From Herbaspirillum chlorophenolicum (GTDB taxonomy: Bacteria; Pseudomonadota; Gammaproteobacteria; Burkholderiales; Burkholderiaceae_D), in the NCBI RefSeq assembly GCF_001189955.1, contig NZ_LFLT01000005.1, forward strand, positions 98,737 through 162,736: a stretch of DNA of 64,000 bases, given 5' to 3'. The notes beneath the pieces were generated by a model that had not been told where the DNA came from, ran no database searches, and saw nothing but the letters and a program-made list of their open reading frames with translations. A program made the position numbers and the translations under genes. Positions 48,607 to 57,827 of the stretch are shown piece by piece. Positions within the stretch are counted from its first letter, which is position 1, and every line of letters starts with the position of its first letter.

Positions 48607-49872
48607 TCAGATCACGCGATCCTCGCGCAATCGTTTAATTTGGGCATCATCATACCCCAGCGAACGCAGGATTTCATCGCTGTGCGCGCCCAGCTCCGGG
48701 CCCAGCCATTTGGTCTGGCCGGGGGTTTCGGACATCTTGGGAGTAATCGCCGGCAACTTGACCGGGGTGCCGTCGGCGAAATGATGCTGTTCGAACATGC
48801 CGCGCGCCAGGAATTGGGCATCGCTCATCATGTCCTTGACCGAATAAATCTTGCCGACCGGGACATCGGCCGCCTGTAACGTAGCCAGCGCCTGTTCGAT
48901 CGTTTGCGTATCGCACCACTGCTGGATCACGGCATCGATTTCCTCGGTGCGCGGCACGCGGCCATCGTTGCGCGCCAGGCCCGGATCGTTGGCCATGTCG
49001 TCGCGGCCGATGGCGGCCATCAGGCGCTTGAAGATGGCGTCGCCGTTGCCGGCGATGACGATGTTCATGCCATCGCCGGTGGTGTAGGTATTGGAGGGGA
49101 CGATGCCCGGCAACGCGCCGCCGGTGCGCTCGCGCACCACGCCGGCGTGGTCGAACTCGGGCACCATCGATTCCATCATGTTGAACACCGCTTCATACAG
49201 CGCCACATCCACCATCTGGCCCTGCCCTGCCACGCAGTCGGCGCCGGATTTTCCGTTCCAGCGGCCGCCGGTGACATCGCGGTGGCGCAGCGCCATCATG
49301 GCGCCGATCACGCCGTGCAGCGCGGCGATGGAGTCGCCGATGGAAATGCCGATGCGCACCGGCGGACGGTCCGGGTGGCCCGATACGTAGCGGATGCCGC
49401 CCATCGATTCGCCGATCGCGCCGAAGCCGGGCAAATCGCGCAGCGGGCCAGTCTGGCCGTAGCCGGACAGGCGCACCATGATGGTGGCGGGATTGAGTTT
49501 CTTCAGGGCCTCATAGCCGAGATTCCATTTCTCCAGCACGCCGGGACGGTAGTTCTCGATGATGACGTCGGCTTCCAGCGCCAGTTTGCGGGCGATTTCC
49601 TGGGCCCGTTCGTCCTTCATGTTGAGGGTGAGGCTTTTCTTGTTGCGTGCCTGCACCGACCACCACAGCGAAGTGCCGTCTTTCAGTACACGCCACTGGC
49701 GCAGCGGGTCGCCGCTCTCGGGCGCCTCGACCTTGATGACGTCGGCGCCGAACTCGGCCAGCATGCGCGAACAGAAAGGGCCGGCAATCAAGGTGCCGAG
49801 TTCAAGCACCTTGATGCCCGCCAGCGGGCCGGGACGTGTGGCGTTTTCCGGGTTGGATGCGGTTGTCGTCAT
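48607..49872 (-). CDS. CaiB/BaiF family CoA-transferase (family III)
   Basis: 421-aa family III CoA-transferase. It opens GPLAGIKVLELGTLIAGPF, and the catalytic Asp region and ADVIKVEAPESGDPLR are family-like. It moves CoA between an acyl-CoA and a free acid without ATP. It lies 124 nt upstream of the binding-protein gene on the same strand, so the imported acid may be activated to its CoA ester by this enzyme (inference). No further beta-oxidation-type gene is adjacent. A more precise activity such as formyl-CoA or succinyl-CoA transferase cannot be assigned. Confidence 0.9.
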   Translation of the reverse strand: MTTTASNPENATRPGPLAGIKVLELGTLIAGPFCSRMLAEFGADVIKVEAPESGDPLRQWRVLKDGTSLWWSVQARNKKSLTLNMKDERAQEIARKLALEADVIIENYRPGVLEKWNLGYEALKKLNPATIMVRLSGYGQTGPLRDLPGFGAIGESMGGIRYVSGHPDRPPVRIGISIGDSIAALHGVIGAMMALRHRDVTGGRWNGKSGADCVAGQGQMVDVALYEAVFNMMESMVPEFDHAGVVRERTGGALPGIVPSNTYTTGDGMNIVIAGNGDAIFKRLMAAIGRDDMANDPGLARNDGRVPRTEEIDAVIQQWCDTQTIEQALATLQAADVPVGKIYSVKDMMSDAQFLARGMFEQHHFADGTPVKLPAITPKMSETPGQTKWLGPELGAHSDEILRSLGYDDAQIKRLREDRVI

Positions 49873-50147
49873 TGTTCATGCACCGGATGCTGCGCTCGCG
49901 CATGGGGCGCGGTTCCGGTGTTCTCCTCATTTGTCTTATTGCCGGACCGGGCTCTGCGGCCCGCGTCCATGGTTCGTTCCGTGCCTGTGCATCGGTGTAT
50001 GCGGAGGCTGGCATGTTGCGCCGCCATATTGCCTGACATCGTACGTGCCAGCCGGCAAGCTGCCTATTCTATTGCAGCGGGCAGCCGCTGTCGCGCCTTT
50101 CGATATCTTTTACGGGCGCAAAATTTTCATCAAGGAATCCAGAGCGA

Positions 50148-50744
50148 TCAGGTGCTGCGCCGGTCCAGCATGGCGCGCGCGATGGTGCCCGCATCCACGT
50201 ATTCCAGCTCGCCGCCGACCGGCACGCCGCGCGCCAGGCGGCTGGCCTTGAGGCCGCGCGCCTTGAGCGTCTCGCTGATGTAGTGGGCGGTAGCTTCGCC
50301 TTCGTTGGTGAAATTGGTAGCCAGCACCACCTCGGCCACCACGCCGTCCGTGGCGCGGGTGATCAGCTTCTCAAGGTGGATGTCGCGCGGGCCAATGCCG
50401 TCCAGCGGCGAGAGGTGTCCCATGAGCACGAAATACAGTCCCTTGTAGGTGAGCGTCTGCTCGATCATCAACTGGTCGGAGGGCGACTCGACCACGCACA
50501 GGAGCGTGTGGTCGCGCCGCGGATCCTGGCAGGTTTCGCAGATGACCTGCTCGGTGAAGGTGTTGCACAGTGCGCAATGGCGGATGGTGTCGAGCGCGTG
50601 AGCCAGCGACTTGCTCAGCCCGAGCGCGGCGTCGCGGTCATGCTGCAAGAGATGGTAGGCCATGCGCTGCGCGGTCTTGGGGCCGATGCCGGGAAGCCGG
50701 CGCAGCGATTCGGTCAGCAGGGTGAGGCTGGAAGGTGTTTTCAA
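50148..50744 (-). CDS. recR: Recombination mediator protein RecR
   Basis: 198-aa RecR, which with RecO/RecF loads RecA on gapped DNA. N-terminal helix-hairpin-helix ([20 protein letters not shown]), Cys4 zinc finger [16 protein letters not shown] near residues 57-72, and a Toprim domain with CVVESP and [13 protein letters not shown] are intact. The start is TTG (50742-50744), overlapping the TGA of the preceding YciI-like gene (TTGA); alignment to E. coli RecR supports this start. Confidence 0.96.
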   Translation of the reverse strand: MKTPSSLTLLTESLRRLPGIGPKTAQRMAYHLLQHDRDAALGLSKSLAHALDTIRHCALCNTFTEQVICETCQDPRRDHTLLCVVESPSDQLMIEQTLTYKGLYFVLMGHLSPLDGIGPRDIHLEKLITRATDGVVAEVVLATNFTNEGEATAHYISETLKARGLKASRLARGVPVGGELEYVDAGTIARAMLDRRST

Positions 50745-51043
50745 TTGCGGTCAACGGAATAGCGGAAGGCTTCCAGCGCTTCCGCCGTCATCGAGGGGAC
50801 AAATTCGGTTATTTCATACTCGGCCACGCCGGCGATGTAAAAGGGATCGAGTTCTATGATCGCTTCCATTTCGGCACGGTCCGATGCATCAGCCAGGATG
50901 ATGCCGCCAGTGCGCGGCACCTTGCGGCCCGACATCAGGAACACGCCATCCGCATATTGCTGGTTGAGGAATTTCTTGTGCGCGGTCAGCAAGCTGTCGA
51001 TTTCGCTCGCCGGTTTCGTGTACGTGATCGAGATAACGAACAT
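50741..51043 (-). CDS. YciI-like protein (YCII domain)
   Basis: 100-aa single-domain protein of the YCII family, a dimeric alpha-beta barrel. The family His/Asp pair region DPFYIAG is visible near residues 66-72, and [12 protein letters not shown] in the middle. GGAGG lies just before the ATG. It sits between ybaB and recR and overlaps recR by 4 nt, so is part of the dnaX-ybaB-recR operon, an uncommon position. Function of stand-alone YCII proteins is largely unknown. Confidence 0.85.
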   Translation of the reverse strand: MFVISITYTKPASEIDSLLTAHKKFLNQQYADGVFLMSGRKVPRTGGIILADASDRAEMEAIIELDPFYIAGVAEYEITEFVPSMTAEALEAFRYSVDRN

Positions 51044-51170
51044 GTTCCCTCCACAATGCGGTTCCTGCCATCCTGCTGGACATCGTTACGACAACATTCC
51101 CGGCGCCGACGCACGCACATCATCGGACAAGGCGCACCAGCATGCGCGCACTTGCCCTGCCATCGACCGG

Positions 51171-51497
51171 TCAGAACGGCATCTTGAAGCCCGGAGGCAT
51201 CGGCATGCCGGCGGTGACACCGGCCATCTTTTCCTGGCTGGTGGCTTCGGCCTTGCGCACTGCGTCGTTGAAAGCGGCGGCGACCAGGTCTTCCAGCATG
51301 TCCTTGTCATCTGCCAGCAGCGACGGGTCGATGGAAACGCGCTTGACATCGTTCTTACAGGACATGACGACCTTGACCAGGCCGGCGCCGGACTGGCCCT
51401 CGACTTCGATCTGCGCCAGCTGGTCCTGCATTTTCTTCATGTTGTCCTGCATGGCCTGCGCTTGCTTCATCAGACCTGCCAGTTGACCTTTCATCAT
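51171..51497 (-). CDS. ybaB: Nucleoid-associated protein YbaB/EbfC
   Basis: 108-aa DNA-binding dimer of the YbaB/EbfC family. It opens [17 protein letters not shown], with the usual long N-terminal helix, and ends in a Gly/Pro/Met-rich tail typical of the family. AAGGAG precedes the ATG by eight bases. Standard neighbour of dnaX (85 nt upstream) and recR. Confidence 0.95.
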   Translation of the reverse strand: MMKGQLAGLMKQAQAMQDNMKKMQDQLAQIEVEGQSGAGLVKVVMSCKNDVKRVSIDPSLLADDKDMLEDLVAAAFNDAVRKAEATSQEKMAGVTAGMPMPPGFKMPF

Positions 51498-51581
51498 CGT
51501 ATTGCTCCTTCATTTCAATTCACGGAATTCTATCTTGTTTGCCCACGGGCCCGGCAAATTCGCCGTCTGCCGTTTCCGGGA

Positions 51582-53621
51582 TCACAAGGGGTGTATCGAT
51601 CCCGGCACAATCGAGGCGCCGAACTCGCGCATCATGGATAGCACGAAGGGATCGTTCTGCATCTTTTGCTCCGCCTTGCGCTGGCGATCGGCGCGGTCGG
51701 CTTCGGCCACCGCGTTGGCGGTATCGGCAACGGCGCCGATCTCGGTGTCCACCCGCACGTCGCGGCCGAAGCGTTCCGACAGTGCCGCTACCAGCTTTTC
51801 CACGCTACCGGAGGAACGCAACGTCTCCAGCGGGATGCGCAGATGGAAGCAGACATTGCCGCCAGCCAAGCTTTCGCAGCGCACCAGCTCGCTCTGGAAA
51901 GCCATCTGGTGCACCACGCCACGCAGCGGCAGGCTGGCTGCCAGGCCAGGCCAGTGTCCGTCCCAACCGAGTTCGGCGGCGATGCGCACGGTTTCCTGCT
52001 TCTGGGCGGGTGTCGCTGCGGGGCGCTGCGGCGCGGCTGGCGCTGCGGGCGGCTGGGGGGCGAAAGCCTCTGCGCTTACGTCTGGCGGGCTGGAGTATTC
52101 AGTTTTTTTTTGAGCGTCGAAGCCGGCCGGCATCGCATCCTCTTCCCACGGCGGCATGGAGTCGAATGGCGGCGGTTCCGGCATGGATGACGGCATTTCC
52201 GGCGCGGCAGATGCCATAGGCGCCACTGCGAGTGCAGGCGCTGGTGCTGGCGCAGCCGGACGCGGCGCGGATGGCGCCTTGCCATTCTTGCCGACAGATG
52301 CCCGCGCGGCCATCAATGCAGCTTCGCGGGCAGAACTCGGTGCAGCGGAGGGGGCTGGCTGCGGCGCTGACACCGGTGTCGCTGGTGCTGCAGCCGGGCG
52401 GACGACAGGCGCACTGGCCACCGCCGCCTGTGGCGCCACAAGAGGCGCCGCCTGGCGCGCAGCAGCCGGACGCGGAGCCGGTGCACCACCGGCAGCCGGT
52501 ACCGGCGACGAGGCGCTTGCGCTGACCGGCCGGAAGGCCAGCATGCGCAGGAGCGTCATGGAAAAGCCGGCATATTCATCGGGCGCCAGGCCCAGCTCAT
52601 TGCGGCCATGCACGGCAATCTGGTAGAACAACTGCACATGCTCGGGGCTGAATTGGGATGACAGGCGCAGGATGTCTTCGCGGTTGGGCAAATCGTCGGC
52701 CAACGCTGCCGGAACGCTCTGTGCCAATGCGATCTGGTGCAGCAAGGTACCCAGGTCCTGCAAGGCGGCGTTATAGGACAGGCTGCGCGTGGCCATGTCG
52801 TCGGCCACGCCGAGCAGGGCTGCGCCATCTTGCGCCGCCAGGGCATCGAGGATACGGATCAGGTAGGACTGGTCGAGCGCGCCCAGCATGCCCTGCACTG
52901 CTTCCAGCGTGACTTTGCCGGCGGCATAGGCGATTGCCTGGTCGGTCAGCGACAGCGCGTCGCGCATGGAGCCGGAGGCGCCTTGCGCAAGCAGGCGCAG
53001 GGCCGGCGGGTCGAATTCGATGCCTTCCTGGTTCAGGATGTTGTCGAGGTGGCCAATGATGTGGCCCGGCGGCATCTGCTTCAGGTTGAATTGCAGGCAG
53101 CGCGACAGCACGGTGACCGGGATCTTTTGCGGATCGGTGGTGGCCAGAATGAACTTGATGTGCTCGGGCGGCTCTTCCAGCGTCTTCAGCATGGAGTTGA
53201 AGGCGTGGTTGGTCAGCATGTGTACTTCGTCGATCATGTAGACCTTGAAGCGGGCATTGGACGGCGCATAGACCGCCTGCTCCAGCAACTGCGCCATTTC
53301 GTCGACGCCGCGGTTGGAGGCCGCGTCCATTTCGATGTAGTCGACAAAGCGTCCGGCATCGATGGCCACGCAAGCCTCGCACACGCCGCAGGGGGCGGCG
53401 GTAATGCCGCCGTTGCCATCCGGGCCGACGCAGTTGAGCGACTTGGCCAGGATACGGGAGAGCGTGGTCTTGCCCACGCCGCGGGTGCCGGTGAACAGGT
53501 AGGCATGGTGCAGCCGCTGTTGTTCCAGCGCATGCGTCAGCGCGCGCACGACGTGCTCCTGGCCTACCAGGGTGTCGAAACTGCGGGGACGGTATTTGCG
53601 GGCGAGAACTTGATAGGACAT
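51582..53621 (-). CDS. dnaX: DNA polymerase III subunit tau (and possibly gamma)
   Basis: Clamp-loader ATPase, 679 aa full length. Walker A GTRGVGKTT near residues 45-53, the Cys4 zinc module ending CGVCEAC near 76-82, DEVH in MIDEVHML, and SRCLQF are present in order, followed by domain III to about 370. An Ala/Pro-rich linker runs to about 560, and the polymerase-binding domain V is at the C-terminus. Codons 504-507 contain nine consecutive A; a -1 shift there gives a stop one codon later, predicting a 507-aa gamma-like product. Upstream of ybaB and recR. Confidence 0.96.
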   Translation of the reverse strand: MSYQVLARKYRPRSFDTLVGQEHVVRALTHALEQQRLHHAYLFTGTRGVGKTTLSRILAKSLNCVGPDGNGGITAAPCGVCEACVAIDAGRFVDYIEMDAASNRGVDEMAQLLEQAVYAPSNARFKVYMIDEVHMLTNHAFNSMLKTLEEPPEHIKFILATTDPQKIPVTVLSRCLQFNLKQMPPGHIIGHLDNILNQEGIEFDPPALRLLAQGASGSMRDALSLTDQAIAYAAGKVTLEAVQGMLGALDQSYLIRILDALAAQDGAALLGVADDMATRSLSYNAALQDLGTLLHQIALAQSVPAALADDLPNREDILRLSSQFSPEHVQLFYQIAVHGRNELGLAPDEYAGFSMTLLRMLAFRPVSASASSPVPAAGGAPAPRPAAARQAAPLVAPQAAVASAPVVRPAAAPATPVSAPQPAPSAAPSSAREAALMAARASVGKNGKAPSAPRPAAPAPAPALAVAPMASAAPEMPSSMPEPPPFDSMPPWEEDAMPAGFDAQKKTEYSSPPDVSAEAFAPQPPAAPAAPQRPAATPAQKQETVRIAAELGWDGHWPGLAASLPLRGVVHQMAFQSELVRCESLAGGNVCFHLRIPLETLRSSGSVEKLVAALSERFGRDVRVDTEIGAVADTANAVAEADRADRQRKAEQKMQNDPFVLSMMREFGASIVPGSIHPL
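52099..52112 (-). other. Candidate programmed frameshift/slippage site in dnaX
   Basis: Minus-strand CAAAAAAAAACTGA: nine A at 52103-52111. In frame 0 it reads Gln-Lys-Lys-Thr (codons 504-507) and continues to tau. A -1 ribosomal shift, or transcripts with one extra A, reads Lys-Lys-Asn then TGA at 52099-52101. This parallels gamma production in E. coli (ribosomal shift on A AAA AAG) and Thermus (slippage on an A run). No strong downstream stem-loop was identified. Confidence 0.65.
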
Positions 53622-53761
53622 GACAATGGCTGCGGTCGGCTTTTTGGCTCAGGAGGGCATTTTATTCTATTTCGCCGCCGGCATCGCCTTTGACGTGACC
53701 GCGCCCCGCCAAGGCCGGCCCGGTGCGGTGGAAAAACCGCCCCGAACACGCCTGGGCGCCC

Positions 53762-54733
53762 CTAATGTACGGCGGCGCGGCGCTGCTTCTTTTGTTCGTA
53801 CATCAGCGCGTCGGCACTTTGCATGAGCGCACCGATGTCCCGATGCGCATCGGCATCGAACTCGACGATGCCCACGCTATAGCTCAATTCGTATTCACGC
53901 CGGCGGTGCCGGTTGAATTGCTGCACGGCCTGTTCGAAATGCCCGAGTACCGTCCGCGCTTCATTGATGGAGGTATTGGTGAGAAACACCGAGAATTCGT
54001 CGCCGCCCAGGCGGCCGATCACGTCCGACTCGCGGAAGTTTCCGGCCAGCAGCGAAGAGAAATCGGCCAGGGCGATGTCGCCCTCTGCATGGCCGAAACG
54101 GTCGTTGATTTGCTTGAACTTATCGAGGTCGAAATACAGCAGGCAGGCTGGGCGGCCGATGCGCTTGCACAGTCCCAGCGCATGCTGGGCCAGGGATTCG
54201 AAGCCACGGCGGTTGGACAGCTTGGTCAGGTCATCGATGGTCGCCAGCCTGACCGCAGCCAGTTCCTGCTCCACCATCGCCGCCAAATCCTTGAGCAGCG
54301 CGCGGTCGTCGTCGTCGAAGCTCCGTGCCTTCATGTCGACCAGGCACAGGGTGCCAAGCTTGTGGCCGCTCTCGCTTCGGATCGGGCAGCCGGCATAAAA
54401 ACGGATATAAGGCTCGCCGGTGACCTGCGGGTTGCCGCTGAAACGGTCGTCCAGCGTGGCATCGTTCACCACGGTAATGCCGTCGGACAGGATGGCATGC
54501 GAGCAGAAAGAAACGTTGCGCGTGGTCTCGACAATATCCAGCCCCACACAGGATTTGAACCATTGGCGATTAACGTCGATCAGCGTCACGATCGCAATGG
54601 GGACATCGAACAGCCGCCGCGCCAGACGGGTCAACCGGTCGAATCGCTCTTCCGGCGGCGTATCGAGGATATGCAGCGAATGCAAGGCCTCGATGCGTGC
54701 TGTTTCATTGGGAGGAAACTCGGCGATTTTCAT
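53762..54733 (-). CDS. GAF-GGDEF diguanylate cyclase
   Basis: 323-aa soluble signalling protein. GAF sensor domain at about residues 25-155, with the GAGCPIR-like YAGCPIRSESGHKLGTLCL. GGDEF domain at about 160-320 with an intact GGDEF and an upstream RESD that matches the allosteric c-di-GMP I-site spacing (five residues). No membrane segment. It should make c-di-GMP from two GTP and be feedback-inhibited. ATG 54733 is chosen (MKIAEFP); AGAG precedes it. Monocistronic; signal sensed by GAF unknown. Confidence 0.92.
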   Translation of the reverse strand: MKIAEFPPNETARIEALHSLHILDTPPEERFDRLTRLARRLFDVPIAIVTLIDVNRQWFKSCVGLDIVETTRNVSFCSHAILSDGITVVNDATLDDRFSGNPQVTGEPYIRFYAGCPIRSESGHKLGTLCLVDMKARSFDDDDRALLKDLAAMVEQELAAVRLATIDDLTKLSNRRGFESLAQHALGLCKRIGRPACLLYFDLDKFKQINDRFGHAEGDIALADFSSLLAGNFRESDVIGRLGGDEFSVFLTNTSINEARTVLGHFEQAVQQFNRHRRREYELSYSVGIVEFDADAHRDIGALMQSADALMYEQKKQRRAAVH

Positions 54734-54956
54734 GGTTCGTCTCTTGTAGTTTGGCGGGAGGTACATATACCAATCAATACAAAACTGCACGCCATATTAT
54801 TTCGGGCCGGTCCACGATTCGTCCGGCAGCCTTGCGGCCAACTGTAACCTCAATTTTTTATGGAAACAAGAATTTGCTCATTGTTATTTCGGCACTTGAT
54901 GCCGGTAATGCGCCATCAAAACTGTCATCGTCAAACCTTGGCGTCACATCAAAGAC

Positions 54957-54982
54957 AGCAATCCCGTAAAAACGGGATTGCT
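54957..54982 (-). terminator. Probable terminator after the ComEA-like gene
   Basis: Perfect 11-bp stem AGCAATCCCGT (54957-54967) / ACGGGATTGCT (54972-54982) with a 4-nt loop, 14 nt after the stop. Following minus-strand sequence is only weakly U-rich. Confidence 0.65.
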
Positions 54983-54996
54983 CAATTACGCGAAGA

Positions 54997-55344
54997 TTAC
55001 TTGCGGACGGTTTCAGCCTTGTCATCGGCCTGCGCCGACTTGCCGCCCTTGGCCGGCTGGCCGGAAGCGCCCTGCCGGGACTTGCCATTGACGGTCAGGC
55101 CATTGGCCGACAACTTGTTCGCGCTCTTTTCCTTGATACCCTTGACCCGCTTCTGCAGATCGTCCCAATCCTTGAAACTGCCGCCCTTCTGGCGCTCATC
55201 AAGAATACGCTTGGACATTGCAGGGCCGATGCCGCGCACGCCATCAAGCGCGGCCTGGTCGGCCTTGTTGACGTCCACTTGGGCAAAGGCGAAGCTGGCT
55301 GCCATCAAAGAAGTGGCGATGAACAACAGAAATTTCTTCAACAT
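54997..55344 (-). CDS. ComEA-like helix-hairpin-helix protein
   Basis: 115-aa secreted or periplasmic protein. Signal peptide MLKKFLLFIATSLMAASFAFA (cleavage near residue 21), then VDVNKADQAALDGVRGIGPAMSKRIL, the HhH DNA-binding motif of ComEA. The C-terminus is low-complexity Gly/Lys/Ser. ComEA proteins bind DNA during uptake in competence; here it stands alone. Strong DNA-uptake role not certain, as short HhH proteins are common in beta-proteobacteria. Confidence 0.85.
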   Translation of the reverse strand: MLKKFLLFIATSLMAASFAFAQVDVNKADQAALDGVRGIGPAMSKRILDERQKGGSFKDWDDLQKRVKGIKEKSANKLSANGLTVNGKSRQGASGQPAKGGKSAQADDKAETVRK

Positions 55345-55371
55345 TGTGGGTTCCTTTCAAGGATTGAGGTC

Positions 55372-55413
55372 GGAAAAACAAAAGGCAGCTGCACCAGGGA
55401 TGCAACTGCCTTT
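55372..55413 (-). terminator. Intrinsic terminator of the ugd-hldA operon
   Basis: AAAGGCAGCTGCA (55381-55393) pairs with TGCAACTGCCTTT (55401-55413) apart from one mismatch; on the minus strand TTTTGTTTTT follows. Confidence 0.88.
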
Positions 55414-55475
55414 GCTAACGCGGTCTCAAGACCCGTGTTGACAGAAATATAACGAGAAATAATCGCTGAAAAAAC

Positions 55476-56411
55476 TCAGCCAGCCAGCAATTCCTCACGC
55501 GTGACGGTCGCGGTGCCCAGCTTGCCGACGACAATACCGCCAGCGCGGTTAGCCATGGCGACCGCATCGACCAGCGAAGCGCCGGCGCCCAGCATGACTG
55601 CCAGCGTGGCAATCACCGTATCGCCCGCGCCGGAGACATCGAACACTTCGCGCGCCATGGTCGGGAAATGCTGCACGTCGCCATCCTGGTACAAACTCAT
55701 ACCCTCTTCGGAACGGGTCAGCAGCAGCGCCTCCAGGTTGAGCGAAGCGCGCAGGTTCTGGGCGCGCATGGTGAGGTCTTCTTCGTTCTTCCACTGGCCG
55801 ACGATGCGCACCAGTTCGGACTTGTTTGGCGTCAGGATGGTGGCGCCCGCATAGCGCTTGAAATCGTCGCCCTTGGGATCGACCAGGATGCGCTTGCCCA
55901 ATGTGCGTGCAGCGGCGATCATCTCCGCCACGTTGACCAGGCTGCCCTTGGCGTAATCGGAAAAGACGATGACATCGTAGCTGCCGACCAGCGAATTGAA
56001 CTGCGTCAGCTTGTCGCGCAGTACGGTGTCGGTCGGCGCTTCCTCGAAGTCGATGCGCACCAGCTGTTGCTGGCGGCCGATCACGCGCAGCTTGACGATG
56101 GTGGAAATGGAAGCATCGCGGTTCAGATGGCTGCTGATGCCCATTTCACCCAGCATGTTTTCCACCACACGCGCCGGCTCGTCATCGCCGGTCACGCCCA
56201 GGAGCGCCGTCTGCGCGCTCAGGCTGGCGGTATTGCGCGCCACGTTGGCGGCGCCGCCCAGGCGCTCTTCCTTGCGCTCCACGCGCACCACCGGCACCGG
56301 CGCTTCCGGCGAAATGCGATTCACCTCGCCGAACCAGTAACGGTCCAGCATGACGTCACCCACGATCAGGATACGGGCGGAACTCCAGGCTGCTGCGATA
56401 TTCATGCTCAT
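55476..56411 (-). CDS. hldA: D-glycero-beta-D-manno-heptose 7-phosphate kinase
   Basis: PfkB-family sugar kinase that phosphorylates heptose-7-phosphate at C1 in LPS inner-core heptose synthesis. 311 aa, kinase domain only; the adenylyltransferase domain of bifunctional HldE is missing and must be encoded elsewhere. VGDVMLDRYWFGEV opens the fold, GGAANVARN binds sugar, and GAGDT with the catalytic Asp lies near residue 265. ATG 56411 is chosen, one base after the ugd stop (TAAG ATG); GTG 56423 would overlap ugd. Formerly rfaE1. Confidence 0.93.
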   Translation of the reverse strand: MSMNIAAAWSSARILIVGDVMLDRYWFGEVNRISPEAPVPVVRVERKEERLGGAANVARNTASLSAQTALLGVTGDDEPARVVENMLGEMGISSHLNRDASISTIVKLRVIGRQQQLVRIDFEEAPTDTVLRDKLTQFNSLVGSYDVIVFSDYAKGSLVNVAEMIAAARTLGKRILVDPKGDDFKRYAGATILTPNKSELVRIVGQWKNEEDLTMRAQNLRASLNLEALLLTRSEEGMSLYQDGDVQHFPTMAREVFDVSGAGDTVIATLAVMLGAGASLVDAVAMANRAGGIVVGKLGTATVTREELLAG

Positions 56412-56412
56412 C

Positions 56413-57792
56413 TTATTGTCCACGGGTAAGAATGGAACGGCCGATGCCGTAATACTCGATGCCGCTGTCGGCCATCACTTGCGGTTCAAACAGGTTGCGG
56501 CCATCGAAAATCACGGGGTTCTTCAATGCCGCCTTGACGCGGTCGAAGTCCGGGCTGCGGAAGGCCTTCCATTCGGTCACGATGGCCAGCGCATCGGCGC
56601 CCTCCAATGCCGCCATCGGATTGGCCGCGAAGCTGACGCGCTCGAACAGCTTGGCGTCGTCGGCGAAGTCCAGCTTCAGCACGCGCTCGGCTTCCTTCAT
56701 CGCCACCGGGTCGTACACCGAAACGGTAGCGCCGCGGCGCACCAGCTCGTCCACCAGTACGCGCGACGAGGCTTCGCGCATGTCATCGGTATTGGGCTTG
56801 AAGGCCAGGCCCCAGATTGCGAAGCGCTTGCCCGACAGGTCATCGCCGAAGCGCTTGACCACTTTCTTGCCCAGCACATGCTTCTGGAAATCGTTGACCT
56901 GCTCGACCGCACGCAGGATCAGCAAGTCCTGGTCGTAGTCGCGCGCGGTGCGCTCCAGCGCTTGCACGTCCTTCGGGAAGCAGGAGCCGCCGTAGCCGCA
57001 GCCGGCATACAGGAAGCTGTGGCCGATGCGTGGATCGGAACCGATGCCGTGGCGCACAGCCTCGATGTCGGCGCCGACCTTGTCTGCCAGGTTGGCCAGT
57101 TCGTTCATGAACGAGATGCGGGTAGCCAGCATCGCGTTGGCGGCGTACTTGGTGAATTCTGCGGAACGCACGTCCATCCAGAAGGTGCGTTCGTGGTTGC
57201 GGTTGAAGGGCGCGTACAGTTTCTTCATCAGCGCGTAGGCGCGCTGCCCTTCGGGCGTCTGGTCGTGGCCGATGACAATGCGGTCGGGGCGCATGAAGTC
57301 TTCTACCGCCGCGCCTTCCTTCAGGAATTCGGGATTGGAGACCACCGAGAAACCGGCGCCGGACTTGCCGCGCTTGGCCAGCTCATCCGCAATGGCCGCT
57401 GTCACACGGTCGGCAGTGCCGACCGGCACGGTGGACTTGTCGACCACCACTTTGAAGCCGTCCATGTAGCGGCCGATGTTACGGGCTGCCGCCAGCACGT
57501 ATTGCAGGTCGGCGGAACCGTCTTCATCGGGAGGCGTGCCGACGGCGATGAACTGGATCTCGCCATGCGCCACACTGGCGGCGATATCGGTGGAAAACTG
57601 CAGGCGGCCGGCGGCACGGTTGCGTGCCACCACATCTTCCAGGCCCGGTTCATGGATCGGGATGCCGCCGTTGTTGAGGATATCGACCTTGGATTGGTCG
57701 ACGTCCAGGCAAAACACGTCGTTGCCCAGTTCAGCCAGGCAGGCGCCAGTCACCAAGCCTACATAGCCGGTGCCGATAATAGTGATTTTCAT
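56413..57792 (-). CDS. ugd: UDP-glucose 6-dehydrogenase
   Basis: Oxidises UDP-glucose to UDP-glucuronate for envelope polysaccharide and lipid A modification. 459 aa. Rossmann motif GTGYVG near residues 7-12, catalytic Cys in GGSCFPKD near 260, and the C-terminal UDP-binding domain with [10 protein letters not shown]. Directly upstream of hldA with near-contiguous stop and start, and 36 nt after lapB, in one transcription unit of envelope genes. Confidence 0.95.
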   Translation of the reverse strand: MKITIIGTGYVGLVTGACLAELGNDVFCLDVDQSKVDILNNGGIPIHEPGLEDVVARNRAAGRLQFSTDIAASVAHGEIQFIAVGTPPDEDGSADLQYVLAAARNIGRYMDGFKVVVDKSTVPVGTADRVTAAIADELAKRGKSGAGFSVVSNPEFLKEGAAVEDFMRPDRIVIGHDQTPEGQRAYALMKKLYAPFNRNHERTFWMDVRSAEFTKYAANAMLATRISFMNELANLADKVGADIEAVRHGIGSDPRIGHSFLYAGCGYGGSCFPKDVQALERTARDYDQDLLILRAVEQVNDFQKHVLGKKVVKRFGDDLSGKRFAIWGLAFKPNTDDMREASSRVLVDELVRRGATVSVYDPVAMKEAERVLKLDFADDAKLFERVSFAANPMAALEGADALAIVTEWKAFRSPDFDRVKAALKNPVIFDGRNLFEPQVMADSGIEYYGIGRSILTRGQ

Positions 57793-57827
57793 GATGGATC
57801 CAGGTTCAAAAAGTTGGCGCGGACGCC

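Noticed and set aside
53622..53761. Looked for a 4.5S (SRP) RNA gene upstream of dnaX
   Set aside because: The conserved GGAAGCAGCC-type apical sequence and long stem are absent. Only a possible TAGAAT -10 element (53664-53669, minus) is seen.
54551..54561. tRNA-like T-loop sequence (GGTTCAAATCC on the minus strand)
   Set aside because: It encodes Trp-Phe-Lys-Ser inside the GAF domain; no acceptor stem, anticodon arm or D-arm surrounds it.
55476..56411. hldA considered as a truncated hldE
   Set aside because: The kinase domain is complete with a normal stop and terminator; separate hldA and hldC genes are the known arrangement in many betaproteobacteria.
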